Source of the DNA: CAYGZC01 sp964354225
GTDB lineage: Bacteria > Bacteroidota > Ignavibacteria > UBA10030 > SZUA-254
Reading direction: 5' to 3'
DNA: 6,062 bases
Assembly: GCA_964354225.1 (NCBI GenBank)
Contig: CAYGZC010000282.1
Span: 1 to 6,062, forward strand
The notes under the pieces are model-generated. The model was not told the origin of the DNA. It was given only the letters and a program-made list of their open reading frames with translations, and made no database searches. The position numbers were made by a program, and so were the translations under genes. Below, one piece after another: positions 1-5,926 of the stretch (positions are counted from its first letter, which is position 1; the number at the start of each line of letters is the position of its first letter).

Positions 1-1
1 T

Positions 2-487
2 TCGGGGCAACTTGTATCCGATGAGATAATGATTGGTATTATCAAAGATGGCTTAAAATCTGATAAGTGTAAAAATGGTTTTATACTTGATGGATTTCCC
101 CGCACAGTTCCACAGGCACAGGCACTGACAAATCTGCTTGCGGAACTGAAGCTGCAGATAGATGCAGTTATTAATATGGAGATTAGCGATAAAGAGGTTA
201 TTCAACGACTTGGCCGAAGGTTGATGTGCCGAAGTTGCGGTAAGATTTTTAACTTGGAGATTGATAAACTTGCCAATGCTTCAAGATGTCCGCACTGCAA
301 TGGTGAATTGTACCAACGCGAAGATGACAAATCTAAAACCGTGCAAAAACGCTTGAAGATCTATTTAGAATCTACCCTACCGGTGAAAGATTATTATCTT
401 GAGCTTAATCTATTGAAGACAGTCAATGCACAGGCAAGTATCAATCAGGTGAATAGAGATATTATTATACTGCTAAACCAAAGCTGA
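2..487 (+). CDS. adk: Adenylate kinase, zinc-LID type, 5' truncated by window edge
   Basis: Adenylate kinase catalyses ATP + AMP = 2 ADP in the cytoplasm. The reading frame is open from base 2 and already matches the family before the first internal ATG (base 29), so the true start and the P-loop lie upstream of the window. The visible 161 residues begin in the AMP-binding region, with SGQLVSDEI matching the usual G-x-L-V-x-D-E. Next come the GFILDGFPRT motif with its AMP-binding arginine, then ERLxGRR-like (IQRLGRR). The LID carries four cysteines (codons at 227, 236, 287 and 296) spaced C-x2-C-x16-C-x2-C, the canonical zinc knuckle, followed by ELYQREDD and the RLKIY...DYY tail. About 50 N-terminal residues are missing compared with the usual 210-220. 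The stop codon overlaps the next start (TGATG). The usual secY/map/infA neighbours are not seen downstream. Confidence 0.95.
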   Translation, partial: SGQLVSDEIMIGIIKDGLKSDKCKNGFILDGFPRTVPQAQALTNLLAELKLQIDAVINMEISDKEVIQRLGRRLMCRSCGKIFNLEIDKLANASRCPHCNGELYQREDDKSKTVQKRLKIYLESTLPVKDYYLELNLLKTVNAQASINQVNRDIIILLNQS

Positions 488-1251
488 TGTCTTTTTGGCT
501 AACATCCAAACGAAAGCCGCTGATCGTTGCGCACCGTGGTTCATCAGCGATTGCACCTGAGAACACACTCGCATCATTCCGTCAGGCAGTCGAGGACGGA
601 GCCGATGCAATCGAACTGGATGTGCATCTTTCAAAAGACGGTGAGGTATTTGTCATTCATGACAGCCGGCTTGAGCGTACAACAAGCGGACAAGGCTTTG
701 TGCAAAATCATACTCTCGATCAGTTAAAGCATTTAGACGCAGGCAGTTGGTTCCACGATAAATTCAGGGGGGAAAAGTTATCGATACTTGCAGAAGTATT
801 TGAGTTGTTTCGTGGAAAAATCGGGATAAACGTTGAAATTAAAGCAGAGCGTTTGCATCATCAACAACTCGATGTTGTAGATAAGTGCTGTAGACTTATA
901 TTAGAACATAAGATGGGGGAATTTGTTCTCGTTTCATCATTTCATCAAAAATTTATTAAGCAAGTCAAGTTGCATCATCCGAATATTGCCACTGGTTTGT
1001 TGTACGATCCAATACAACCTTTTGTGAAGTCCAAAATATCATATGCGAAAACTGTTCGTGCAGAGTATATAATTTTGAATGGCAGGAACCTGAAGAACAA
1101 AATTATTGAGGATATTCGTACTGCGGGTCTATTAATCGGGGAATATACGATTAACACACAGCATCGTTTTAATCGGGCTCTTCGTTTTGGTGTAGATGCG
1201 ATTATAACAAACGATCCTGCTAGAGTGTGGAAGTTTGCTGGAATGAAATAA
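487..1251 (+). CDS. Glycerophosphodiester phosphodiesterase (GDPD family)
   Basis: This enzyme family hydrolyses deacylated phospholipid headgroup esters (glycerophosphodiesters) to sn-glycerol 3-phosphate and an alcohol. The 254-aa protein is a complete single-domain GDPD TIM barrel. The signature starts with H16-R17-G and continues P24-E-N-T, the metal-binding pair E43 and D45, and H58-D59, so both catalytic histidines (H16, H58) are present. N115-V-E117-I-K119 supplies the next metal ligand, followed by the SSF strand (150-152) and the C-terminal YTINT...GVDAIITNDP motif. There is no signal peptide or membrane segment, so it is probably cytoplasmic like UgpQ rather than periplasmic like GlpQ. 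The start ATG shares one base with the adk stop and has no convincing SD sequence (only AAAG), which suggests translation by re-initiation after adk. A strong hairpin follows directly. Substrate preference cannot be read from the sequence. Confidence 0.95.
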   Translation: MSFWLTSKRKPLIVAHRGSSAIAPENTLASFRQAVEDGADAIELDVHLSKDGEVFVIHDSRLERTTSGQGFVQNHTLDQLKHLDAGSWFHDKFRGEKLSILAEVFELFRGKIGINVEIKAERLHHQQLDVVDKCCRLILEHKMGEFVLVSSFHQKFIKQVKLHHPNIATGLLYDPIQPFVKSKISYAKTVRAEYIILNGRNLKNKIIEDIRTAGLLIGEYTINTQHRFNRALRFGVDAIITNDPARVWKFAGMK

Positions 1252-1279
1252 AAAAAGCCACCCAAGTTAGTGGCTTTTT
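1252..1279. terminator. Bidirectional intrinsic terminator
   Basis: There is a perfect 10-bp stem, AAAAAGCCAC (1252-1261) pairing with GTGGCTTTTT (1270-1279), with an 8-base loop. The A-tract before the stem and the T-tract after it give a U-run on both strands. It starts immediately after the phosphodiesterase stop and lies 24 bp beyond the stop of the converging lipoprotein gene, so it can end both transcription units. A second T-run at about 1289-1296 adds to the plus-strand signal. Confidence 0.88.
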
Positions 1280-1303
1280 AAAAACCATTTTTTTTATTGA
1301 GTA

Positions 1304-1852
1304 CTAATCCGTGCTCGCAAACACCTGTCCGTACACTTTCACTCTTAGATCAAAATGAAGTTCGCTGCTGATTGGACCGAACGTTGCCCTAAATGTAATA
1401 ATTGAGGGTGATTGTGTTTTCAATGTCTGCAATAAGAATGAAACACCCGCCGCATGATACTGGAAACCAGTGATATTCTTATCGAAGATCGAGCGTTCTT
1501 TAGTAAATTCAGATAAGCTGACGTTTGTCATCGTAATAAGTTGATGACCATTTACACTGAAAGTGCCTGAAATAGCAGCATTGCTCGGCGAGGTATTGTT
1601 TTCCACCAAGAGTGTTAAATTATAGAATTTTAACGAATCAACACTCTCTCCGGTTACAACTTTTAGGGCACTTATATTAATGCTAACCGAATCATTGTAT
1701 TGTACGGGAAACGGTGTATTAATATCAACACGCACCGGGTTACTTGATGTTGAGCTATCGAGAATTAACGGCAGCTCGGTAAACTCACATCCAGCAAGGT
1801 ATACAACTGAGATGATTGCCACAGTCATCAACAACAATATTTTCTTGTTCAT
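1304..1852 (-). CDS. Small lipoprotein of unknown function
   Basis: This 182-residue protein begins with a classic lipoprotein signal: MNKK, a hydrophobic stretch (about residues 5-18) and the lipobox L19-A-G-C22. The mature protein should be lipidated on Cys22 and anchored in the envelope. The rest is rich in Val, Ile, Thr, Ser and Asn with alternating hydrophobic residues. This suggests a beta-sandwich-like domain spanning about residues 38-178; I do not recognise the family. Only one cysteine, the lipobox one, is visible. The start is supported by an SD sequence (AAAGGAA, minus strand of about 1862-1868), about 9 bases before the ATG. It is the second gene of a minus-strand pair, 44 bp downstream of the envelope-protein gene, with no terminator visible between them. 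The two are probably co-transcribed and may act together. A bidirectional terminator ends the unit. Confidence 0.85.
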   Translation of the reverse strand: MNKKILLLMTVAIISVVYLAGCEFTELPLILDSSTSSNPVRVDINTPFPVQYNDSVSINISALKVVTGESVDSLKFYNLTLLVENNTSPSNAAISGTFSVNGHQLITMTNVSLSEFTKERSIFDKNITGFQYHAAGVSFLLQTLKTQSPSIITFRATFGPISSELHFDLRVKVYGQVFASTD

Positions 1853-1896
1853 AGCAGAACTTCCTTTCTTGTTAAACTATAGTATTTTCTTATTCT

Positions 1897-2805
1897 TTAA
1901 AAACCAAATCCAATTCCGCCGCTAACTATAGTTGCATTTCCGATACTTATATCGGCGAAGATATGAATGATTGCTAAGCTCACATTAAGACCAGCCGTCC
2001 CTCTGAACTGATTTTCTGCATCCATGCTGACGGAGATGTTTTTTTCAGTAACGGTCACTCCGGGTATCTGTCCGGTGTATTCATAGTTAATATCCATCGT
2101 CATTGTCTCATACTGCAGACCACCATAAAGAGTGAGAACAGCGAACGATTTGCTCACTTGTGCTCCTAATGAAAAAGTTTTCGCATCAAGCAAGTTACCA
2201 ATAGTTAGCGATTGATAGAAAAGACCAGCGGATAAATCGACTGGGACTGCTGGCAGGTATTGGCTTACGCAATGTCTCGCACCGATACCGAAGAGATTTA
2301 CTTTTGGAACATTATTCATTTCCGGAATCGGAACATATCGGAGTACAGCCTGCGTTCCAAAGACATCACCAACAGTAAGTTGCGGCACGAAGAATGGTAT
2401 AACGCTCGTTTTAATTTGACCGTTCTGAAATTGATATTGGACACCTGGTATTGGCTCAACAATTGTACCATGTTCGCCAAAAAGAGTAGCTGTTTCAACG
2501 TCAGAGCCGTCGAATGGATTTTTAGCTTTGTATTTTTTCTCCGCATCACCAATGAGTGTTCCCATGCCGATTAGATCAATCCGAACCGATAATCCCATTT
2601 CACCGATATCAGCAGAATGGTACAGTCCACTGTTCATGTTAGCGCCAAAGGCAGTAACGAACGGTTGAATATAACCCTTAACATTATCTCCGGTGAGTTG
2701 TTTAATAGCATCTTCAAATGGATTTTGTGCATATGCGAAATTGGCTGCCAATAAGAGTATAATCGAAACGCAAATCAGTATTTTGTGATATCTTCTTCTT
2801 TCCAT
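1897..2805 (-). CDS. Secreted beta-rich envelope protein, DUF6588-like
   Basis: From the preferred ATG at 2805 the product is 302 aa. It has a basic n-region (MERRRYHK), a hydrophobic core at residues 9-24 and a type I signal peptidase site A-Y-A26/Q27. The mature protein contains many short amphipathic beta-strands, Gly- and aromatic-rich turns, and ends in G-F-G-F. A terminal Phe is typical of outer-membrane beta-barrels. The N-terminal part (PFVTAFGANMNSGLYHSA) and the middle (VPQLTVGDVFGTQAVLRY, then GIGARHCVSQYLPAVPVDLSAG) resemble the uncharacterised DUF6588 family of Bacteroidota as I remember it; this was not checked by search. An ATG seven codons upstream (2826) is possible, but it lacks an SD sequence and sits at or upstream of the predicted transcription start, whereas ATG 2805 has GGAG 5 bases away. 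It is the first gene of the minus-strand pair. No function is established. A porin-like or structural barrel is the best guess. Confidence 0.85.
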   Translation of the reverse strand: MERRRYHKILICVSIILLLAANFAYAQNPFEDAIKQLTGDNVKGYIQPFVTAFGANMNSGLYHSADIGEMGLSVRIDLIGMGTLIGDAEKKYKAKNPFDGSDVETATLFGEHGTIVEPIPGVQYQFQNGQIKTSVIPFFVPQLTVGDVFGTQAVLRYVPIPEMNNVPKVNLFGIGARHCVSQYLPAVPVDLSAGLFYQSLTIGNLLDAKTFSLGAQVSKSFAVLTLYGGLQYETMTMDINYEYTGQIPGVTVTEKNISVSMDAENQFRGTAGLNVSLAIIHIFADISIGNATIVSGGIGFGF

Positions 2806-2808
2806 ATG

Positions 2809-2814
2809 TTCTCC
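2809..2814 (-). promoter_or_regulatory. Ribosome binding site deciding the start at 2805
   Basis: On the minus strand GGAGAA occupies 2814-2809, with the GGAG core 5 bases before the ATG at 2805. No comparable purine run precedes the alternative in-frame ATG at 2826. This supports the shorter protein and a signal peptide that starts directly with its basic n-region. Confidence 0.7.
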
Positions 2815-2828
2815 ATAATTGTTCATGT

Positions 2829-2857
2829 AAGTTAAACATTGAATGCTAATTAGTCAA
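2829..2857 (-). promoter_or_regulatory. Candidate sigma70-type promoter for the minus-strand envelope pair
   Basis: Reading the minus strand, TTGACT (2857-2852, 5 of 6 matches to TTGACA) is followed by exactly 17 bases and then TAACTT (2834-2829, 3 of 6 matches to TATAAT). Transcription would start near 2822, leaving a leader of about 16 bases that holds the GGAG site. The weak -10 element suggests that activation may be needed. The downstream edge of the palindrome at 2873-2890 lies just upstream of the -35, with its centre about 60 bases before the predicted start. The prediction rests on motif and spacing only. Confidence 0.45.
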
Positions 2858-2872
2858 TACCAACCTCTTAAC

Positions 2873-2890
2873 CGGTGATACGTGTCACCG
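2873..2890. promoter_or_regulatory. CRP/FNR-like palindromic operator candidate
   Basis: CGGTGATACGTGTCACCG is an 18-bp palindrome with a single mismatched pair (T2879/G2884). It contains GTGA-N6-TCAC, the half-site and spacing recognised by CRP-type regulators. It lies between two divergent promoters. Its centre (2881.5) is about 60 bp upstream of the predicted minus-strand start, close to the -61.5 position of class I CRP sites, and about 104 bp upstream of the predicted plus-strand start. The palindrome is seen directly. The regulator family is an inference, and FCB-group regulators may have different specificity. It could also be a repressor site for another dimeric protein. Confidence 0.5.
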
Positions 2891-2896
2891 TTCTTG

Positions 2897-2908
2897 GTTA
2901 ATATTAAC
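2897..2908. repeat. Perfect 12-bp palindrome in divergent intergenic region
   Basis: GTTAATATTAAC is a perfect palindrome centred at 2902.5, which is 21 bp (two helical turns) from the centre of the neighbouring GTGA-N6-TCAC palindrome. An additional GTTAA follows at 2912-2916. It may be a second protein-binding site, but in AT-rich DNA a 12-bp palindrome made largely of A and T could also be chance. Confidence 0.35.
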
Positions 2909-2950
2909 TGTGTTAATTTAAGTAAATAGTTTTAAAAGTCAAATTAACGA

Positions 2951-2979
2951 TTGTTTCTTTAATAAGACTTTTCTATATT
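2951..2979 (+). promoter_or_regulatory. Candidate sigma70-type promoter for the TPR-CHAT gene
   Basis: TTGTTT (2951-2956) is followed by 17 bases and then TATATT (2974-2979, 5 of 6 matches to TATAAT). Transcription would begin near 2986, giving a leader of about 19 bases before the ATG at 3005. That leader has no SD sequence. The -35 element matches the consensus at only three positions, so this is a moderate prediction. Confidence 0.4.
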
Positions 2980-3004
2980 CAACCGTTAGTAAACGATTAA
3001 CAAT

Positions 3005-5629
3005 ATGATCAATTCTCACAATCACAAATTATTTTTATTATTACTTGTAATAATCGTTTTTCTTAATTCGGGTTGCACTAAAGGCAGAAATGGGAAACTC
3101 CTTGAAGCCGAGCGTCTGATTATTCAGGTGAAATCCCTGCTCGACCAACAAAAATACCCCGATGCAATCCCGCTGTTGGAAAACATTATCTTGCTCGACA
3201 CAGAAATGGCGAACGATTCCGCTGTTGGAGAAAATTATAATCTTCTTGGAAATTGCTGGCGTCAAATTGGACAATATGATAGCGCCTTAGGACACTATCA
3301 AAAAGCAATTCAATATTCCCGGTTGACGGGAAATCAAAAATTGGAGCGTCAACAGAAACTTACCCTTGCAAGGTTTCACGTTTTGATGAACGAGAATTCA
3401 TCGGCGTTAGCAATAGCAAACGATGCGGCAGCAACAGCAAGGGTTTTTTCTGATTCTTCCGATCTTTACAGTGGGCTTTCACTTGTGGCTGAAGCGTGCC
3501 ATAAACTCGGAAAGTACGATCAAGAATTTCATGTTCTGGTTGAAATGATACTTGTTGATAGTATCATTTTCAAGTCGAGTAAAAAGGTTGAGTTGATGAT
3601 TAGACAGATTGAATCCTTCGAAGCAGCAGGTCAGCATGATCGATCGTGTGAAATGTTTGAAAGGACAAAATCGTATGGAGAAGCGATTGGTAATGATGCG
3701 AAATTAGTTCAAATATACTGCACTTGGGGATCGATTCAGCAATTGTCGAATCACCCTGATAGCGCCTTACGATCTTTTTCTCAAGCGCTTACTTATGTAA
3801 ATAAACAAACAGATCGGATGATGCAGGTAAAAATTCTTGCATCGTTGGGATGTATAGCATATCGCTCAAAACACTTCGATAATGCACGGATGTTTTTTGC
3901 TGATGCGCTTAATATCTCATCGCAAGCTGGTAATCCGGTCCTGGAAACATTATTACGGTCGATGATCGTGGCATGTGACTGGAAATTGAGTGTTGGTAAA
4001 TCTACAGCACTCGTATCTGAATTTTTGAGGCGTTCAACCGATATTATTTCAACATATCAACAAATGGGTTACCAAATTGGAGAAGCTTTTGCACTTTTCC
4101 TCCAAATGAGAATAAAAGAACAAAGCAACGATACAAGTGAGATTATTTCTCGTTATCAACAGGCATTGCAAATGTTCGAGCAAAATTACAAATCTCTGAA
4201 CATCGGTACAGTGGAAGCTGGTATCATTAATGCTTTCATGGATGGTGAAAAGTGTGATTGGTATGATCCGCTGTTGCTTTATTACTGCGAGAACAGTAAC
4301 CAAAGTGAGGCATTCGACCTGATTGAGCGGAAAAATGCACTGGATGTTCTTGAGTTTTTCAACCGATTGAACATCAGTACGACAAATGAAAGAGTAAATC
4401 AATCCATCAGAAAAATTCAACGGAAGTATAATGGGTTAAAATTACTGGAGCAGGATATTTACGCTCAGATATCATTGGGTAAAAAAGAAAATTATGATCG
4501 TCACGAAGCGTTAAAGAAACTTAGGTCGGAACGACATTCAGAGTTATCGACAATCGCAAATGAACTGGGAACTTTGAATTCAAACTTTCGATGGTTACTA
4601 TTTCAGGAAACACCAAAGCTTCGTCAGATACAAGACACGCTACAAACTGGTACCACACTTCTGGAATATATTCTACTATCGGATGCGATTTATTGCCTTG
4701 TCGTTACACACGATACAACCTTCATTCATAAAATTGGATACACTCGTTCATATGTTCTTGGATTCGTTCAGGAGTTTACCCGACTTCTAGGCGATGTGCG
4801 TCTTAATGCAGAAACATTTCGATGGCAAAATTCTGCCGCACTGCTACGGATAAATGAGCTTTCAGTAATACTTGGAAAAACTCTTATTGAACCAATTTTA
4901 CTTTCATTGAATAACATTTCTCAGCTTTACCTTGTTCCAGCTGAAGAATTTTCCTGGTTTCCATTTCATACACTTAAAGTCGATGGTATACCAATAATTG
5001 AGCGTTATAATGTTAACTATCTTCCGACTGCAGCCGTGTTGCACTTCTCTCAAAAGAAAGAAAGCATCGTGCAATACATCATCGGGATTGGAAATCCGGG
5101 TAAGACCGACTGGGATGTAGAGTATGAGCTTAAAGATATTCGCAGTTTCTTTGATAGCGCAAGGATGGTTTTTGAGGAGTCGTCACTGCTGAGTTATCTT
5201 GATACGGTGAGTTATGACCTTCTTCATTTTGCCGTTGAATTCGATGTAGATTATAGAGTGCCGGATAATTCAGTAATGGTGTTTGCCGATGTAAAAAAAC
5301 TTTATGGAGGGGAAAAAATTACGCTTGGAGAAGCACTGAAAATTGCACCGCCGATGGCGCTTGTTTTCAGCAATATCTCACCTATTGCTGGGGGATTTTG
5401 TCGTTATGCTCCGATAGCTTTTTTAGCAAACGGTACACCCACAGTAATATCCACGATGTGGCAGGGGGATCGAAAGGCAAAGAAATATTTTGGCGAGATG
5501 TTTTATACAAGCCTGAAAGCCGGACTCCCTGCATCGCAAGCGTACCACGATGCAATTATCGCTATGATGAAGAAGCCAGAATTTTCATTACTGCACCGGT
5601 GGGGCTTGTTTTATAGGTTTGGACGGTAG
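3005..5629 (+). CDS. Exported TPR-CHAT protein with degenerate caspase-like site (pseudo-protease)
   Basis: This 874-aa protein starts with a hydrophobic signal (residues 9-20) ending in N21-S-G-C24. It is a plausible but non-ideal lipobox because Leu sits at -4, so Cys24 lipidation and envelope location are likely. TPR-type helical hairpins follow: about 77-105 (YNLLGNCWRQIGQYDSALGHY), 239-270 and 278-307, with weaker repeats between and after. A charged, coiled-coil-like helical stretch covers about 461-520. A CHAT domain spans about 550-870: TTLLEY (550-555), VPAEEFSWFPFHTL (about 644-657), LLHFAVEF (about 739-746), ALVFSNIS (785-792), AFLANGTPTVISTMWQGD (to 822) and the terminal YTSLKAGLPASQAY helix. 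In active CHAT proteases the second and third of these motif regions read H-x-x-x-H-G and S-A-C-E. Here the aligned His is Glu745 and the Cys is Ile791, so peptidase activity is unlikely. A scaffold, sensor or binding role is inferred. No SD sequence precedes the ATG, but the start is fixed by the signal sequence and an upstream stop at 2990. It is transcribed divergently from the envelope pair. Confidence 0.88.
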   Translation: MINSHNHKLFLLLLVIIVFLNSGCTKGRNGKLLEAERLIIQVKSLLDQQKYPDAIPLLENIILLDTEMANDSAVGENYNLLGNCWRQIGQYDSALGHYQKAIQYSRLTGNQKLERQQKLTLARFHVLMNENSSALAIANDAAATARVFSDSSDLYSGLSLVAEACHKLGKYDQEFHVLVEMILVDSIIFKSSKKVELMIRQIESFEAAGQHDRSCEMFERTKSYGEAIGNDAKLVQIYCTWGSIQQLSNHPDSALRSFSQALTYVNKQTDRMMQVKILASLGCIAYRSKHFDNARMFFADALNISSQAGNPVLETLLRSMIVACDWKLSVGKSTALVSEFLRRSTDIISTYQQMGYQIGEAFALFLQMRIKEQSNDTSEIISRYQQALQMFEQNYKSLNIGTVEAGIINAFMDGEKCDWYDPLLLYYCENSNQSEAFDLIERKNALDVLEFFNRLNISTTNERVNQSIRKIQRKYNGLKLLEQDIYAQISLGKKENYDRHEALKKLRSERHSELSTIANELGTLNSNFRWLLFQETPKLRQIQDTLQTGTTLLEYILLSDAIYCLVVTHDTTFIHKIGYTRSYVLGFVQEFTRLLGDVRLNAETFRWQNSAALLRINELSVILGKTLIEPILLSLNNISQLYLVPAEEFSWFPFHTLKVDGIPIIERYNVNYLPTAAVLHFSQKKESIVQYIIGIGNPGKTDWDVEYELKDIRSFFDSARMVFEESSLLSYLDTVSYDLLHFAVEFDVDYRVPDNSVMVFADVKKLYGGEKITLGEALKIAPPMALVFSNISPIAGGFCRYAPIAFLANGTPTVISTMWQGDRKAKKYFGEMFYTSLKAGLPASQAYHDAIIAMMKKPEFSLLHRWGLFYRFGR

Positions 5630-5701
5630 TAATAGAATTTGAACTTTACTTTTAAAGCTGACCTCTCAAATGGTTGCTCAATAAAAGTCGGTGCAAATCT
5701 T

Positions 5702-5738
5702 CGGGAAGGGTATTTAATGAATTAAAATCCCATTTCCG
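5702..5738 (+). other. Imperfect hairpin downstream of the TPR-CHAT gene
   Basis: The 147-bp gap at 5630-5776 has no recognisable gene. It holds an imperfect inverted repeat: CGG-G-AA-GGG (5702-5710) can pair with CCC-AT-TTCCG (5729-5738), and TTTAAT with ATTAAA nearer the loop, interrupted by bulges and a 2x2 mismatch. No clean U-tract follows, so it is not a convincing intrinsic terminator. It could slow read-through or be incidental. Confidence 0.2.
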
Positions 5739-5741
5739 CTC

Positions 5742-5770
5742 TTGATAGTCTGAGTCTTTATTGATACATT
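5742..5770 (+). promoter_or_regulatory. Candidate promoter for the interrupted membrane-protein gene, possibly leaderless
   Basis: TTGATA (5742-5747, 5 of 6 matches to the -35 consensus) is followed by 17 bases and TACATT (5765-5770, 4 of 6 matches to the -10). The predicted start point falls at about 5776-5778, on the ATG at 5777. No SD sequence precedes that ATG, so a leaderless transcript is possible. The call rests on motif and spacing only. Confidence 0.35.
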
Positions 5771-5776
5771 TCCATC

Positions 5777-5926
5777 ATGATTATGATAAACCGGAAACAT
5801 GTTCTTTCACTCTTCATTGTCGTGGTCATAACCGCTTTGACATATTTCCCTTCGCTTAACAATGGATTTACTAATTGGGACGATCCGATATACATTCTGC
5901 AAAATCCACTTATTAAGAATACCTGA
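5777..5926 (+). pseudogene. N-terminal fragment of a GT-C/PMT-like (TMTC-type) membrane protein, cut by an IS
   Basis: Forty-nine codons are readable before a TGA that is the first three bases of the inserted element. The peptide has a short basic start (MIMINRKH), one transmembrane helix (about residues 9-25) and then the conserved first-loop motif N29-G-F-T-N-W-D35-D36-P-I-Y-I-L-Q-N-P-L-I. This arrangement (Y-P/F-P-S-L-x-N-G-F-x-N-W-D-D-P-x-Y...N-P-L-I) is typical of the N-terminus of large bacterial multi-pass glycosyltransferase-like proteins that usually carry C-terminal TPR repeats. The acidic pair is the expected GT-C catalytic or metal site. Such proteins are normally several hundred residues long, so nearly all of it is missing here. 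The remainder would lie beyond the element if the insertion is simple. M3 (5783) is an alternative start. The protein may glycosylate envelope proteins; this is inferred from the family. Confidence 0.72.

Noticed and set aside
29..31. ATG at 29 as the start of the adenylate kinase gene
   Set aside because: The frame is open and homologous to adenylate kinase before this codon (SGQLVSDEI), and the P-loop region is missing. It is an internal Met in a gene cut by the window edge.
527..727. Plus-strand open frame of 66 codons inside the phosphodiesterase gene
   Set aside because: It lies wholly within a gene with full GDPD motifs in another frame, and has low-complexity His/Arg content and no SD sequence.
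975..1265. Minus-strand open frame over the 3' end of the phosphodiesterase gene and the terminator
   Set aside because: It is antisense to a convincing gene, starts inside the terminator hairpin and shows no recognisable domain.
2260..2574. Open frames in both directions within the beta-rich envelope protein gene (including 2316-2552 on the minus strand)
   Set aside because: They are out of frame with a gene that has a signal peptide, an SD sequence and family-like motifs. Their translations look like shadow sequence.
2942..3004. Similar AACGATT words either side of the plus-strand promoter (about 2945 and 2993)
   Set aside because: They are short, AT-rich and neither a clean direct nor a clean inverted repeat when aligned; not distinguishable from chance.
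3279..3771. Repeated 12-mer GATAGCGCCTTA within the TPR-CHAT gene (about 3279 and 3758)
   Set aside because: Both copies encode the D-S-A-L segment of TPR hairpins, so it is explained by repeated protein structure with the same codon choice rather than a DNA element.
4049..4420. Minus-strand open frame of 123 codons inside the TPR-CHAT gene
   Set aside because: It is antisense to a continuous 874-codon gene with clear TPR and CHAT features, has no ribosome site and an unconvincing composition.
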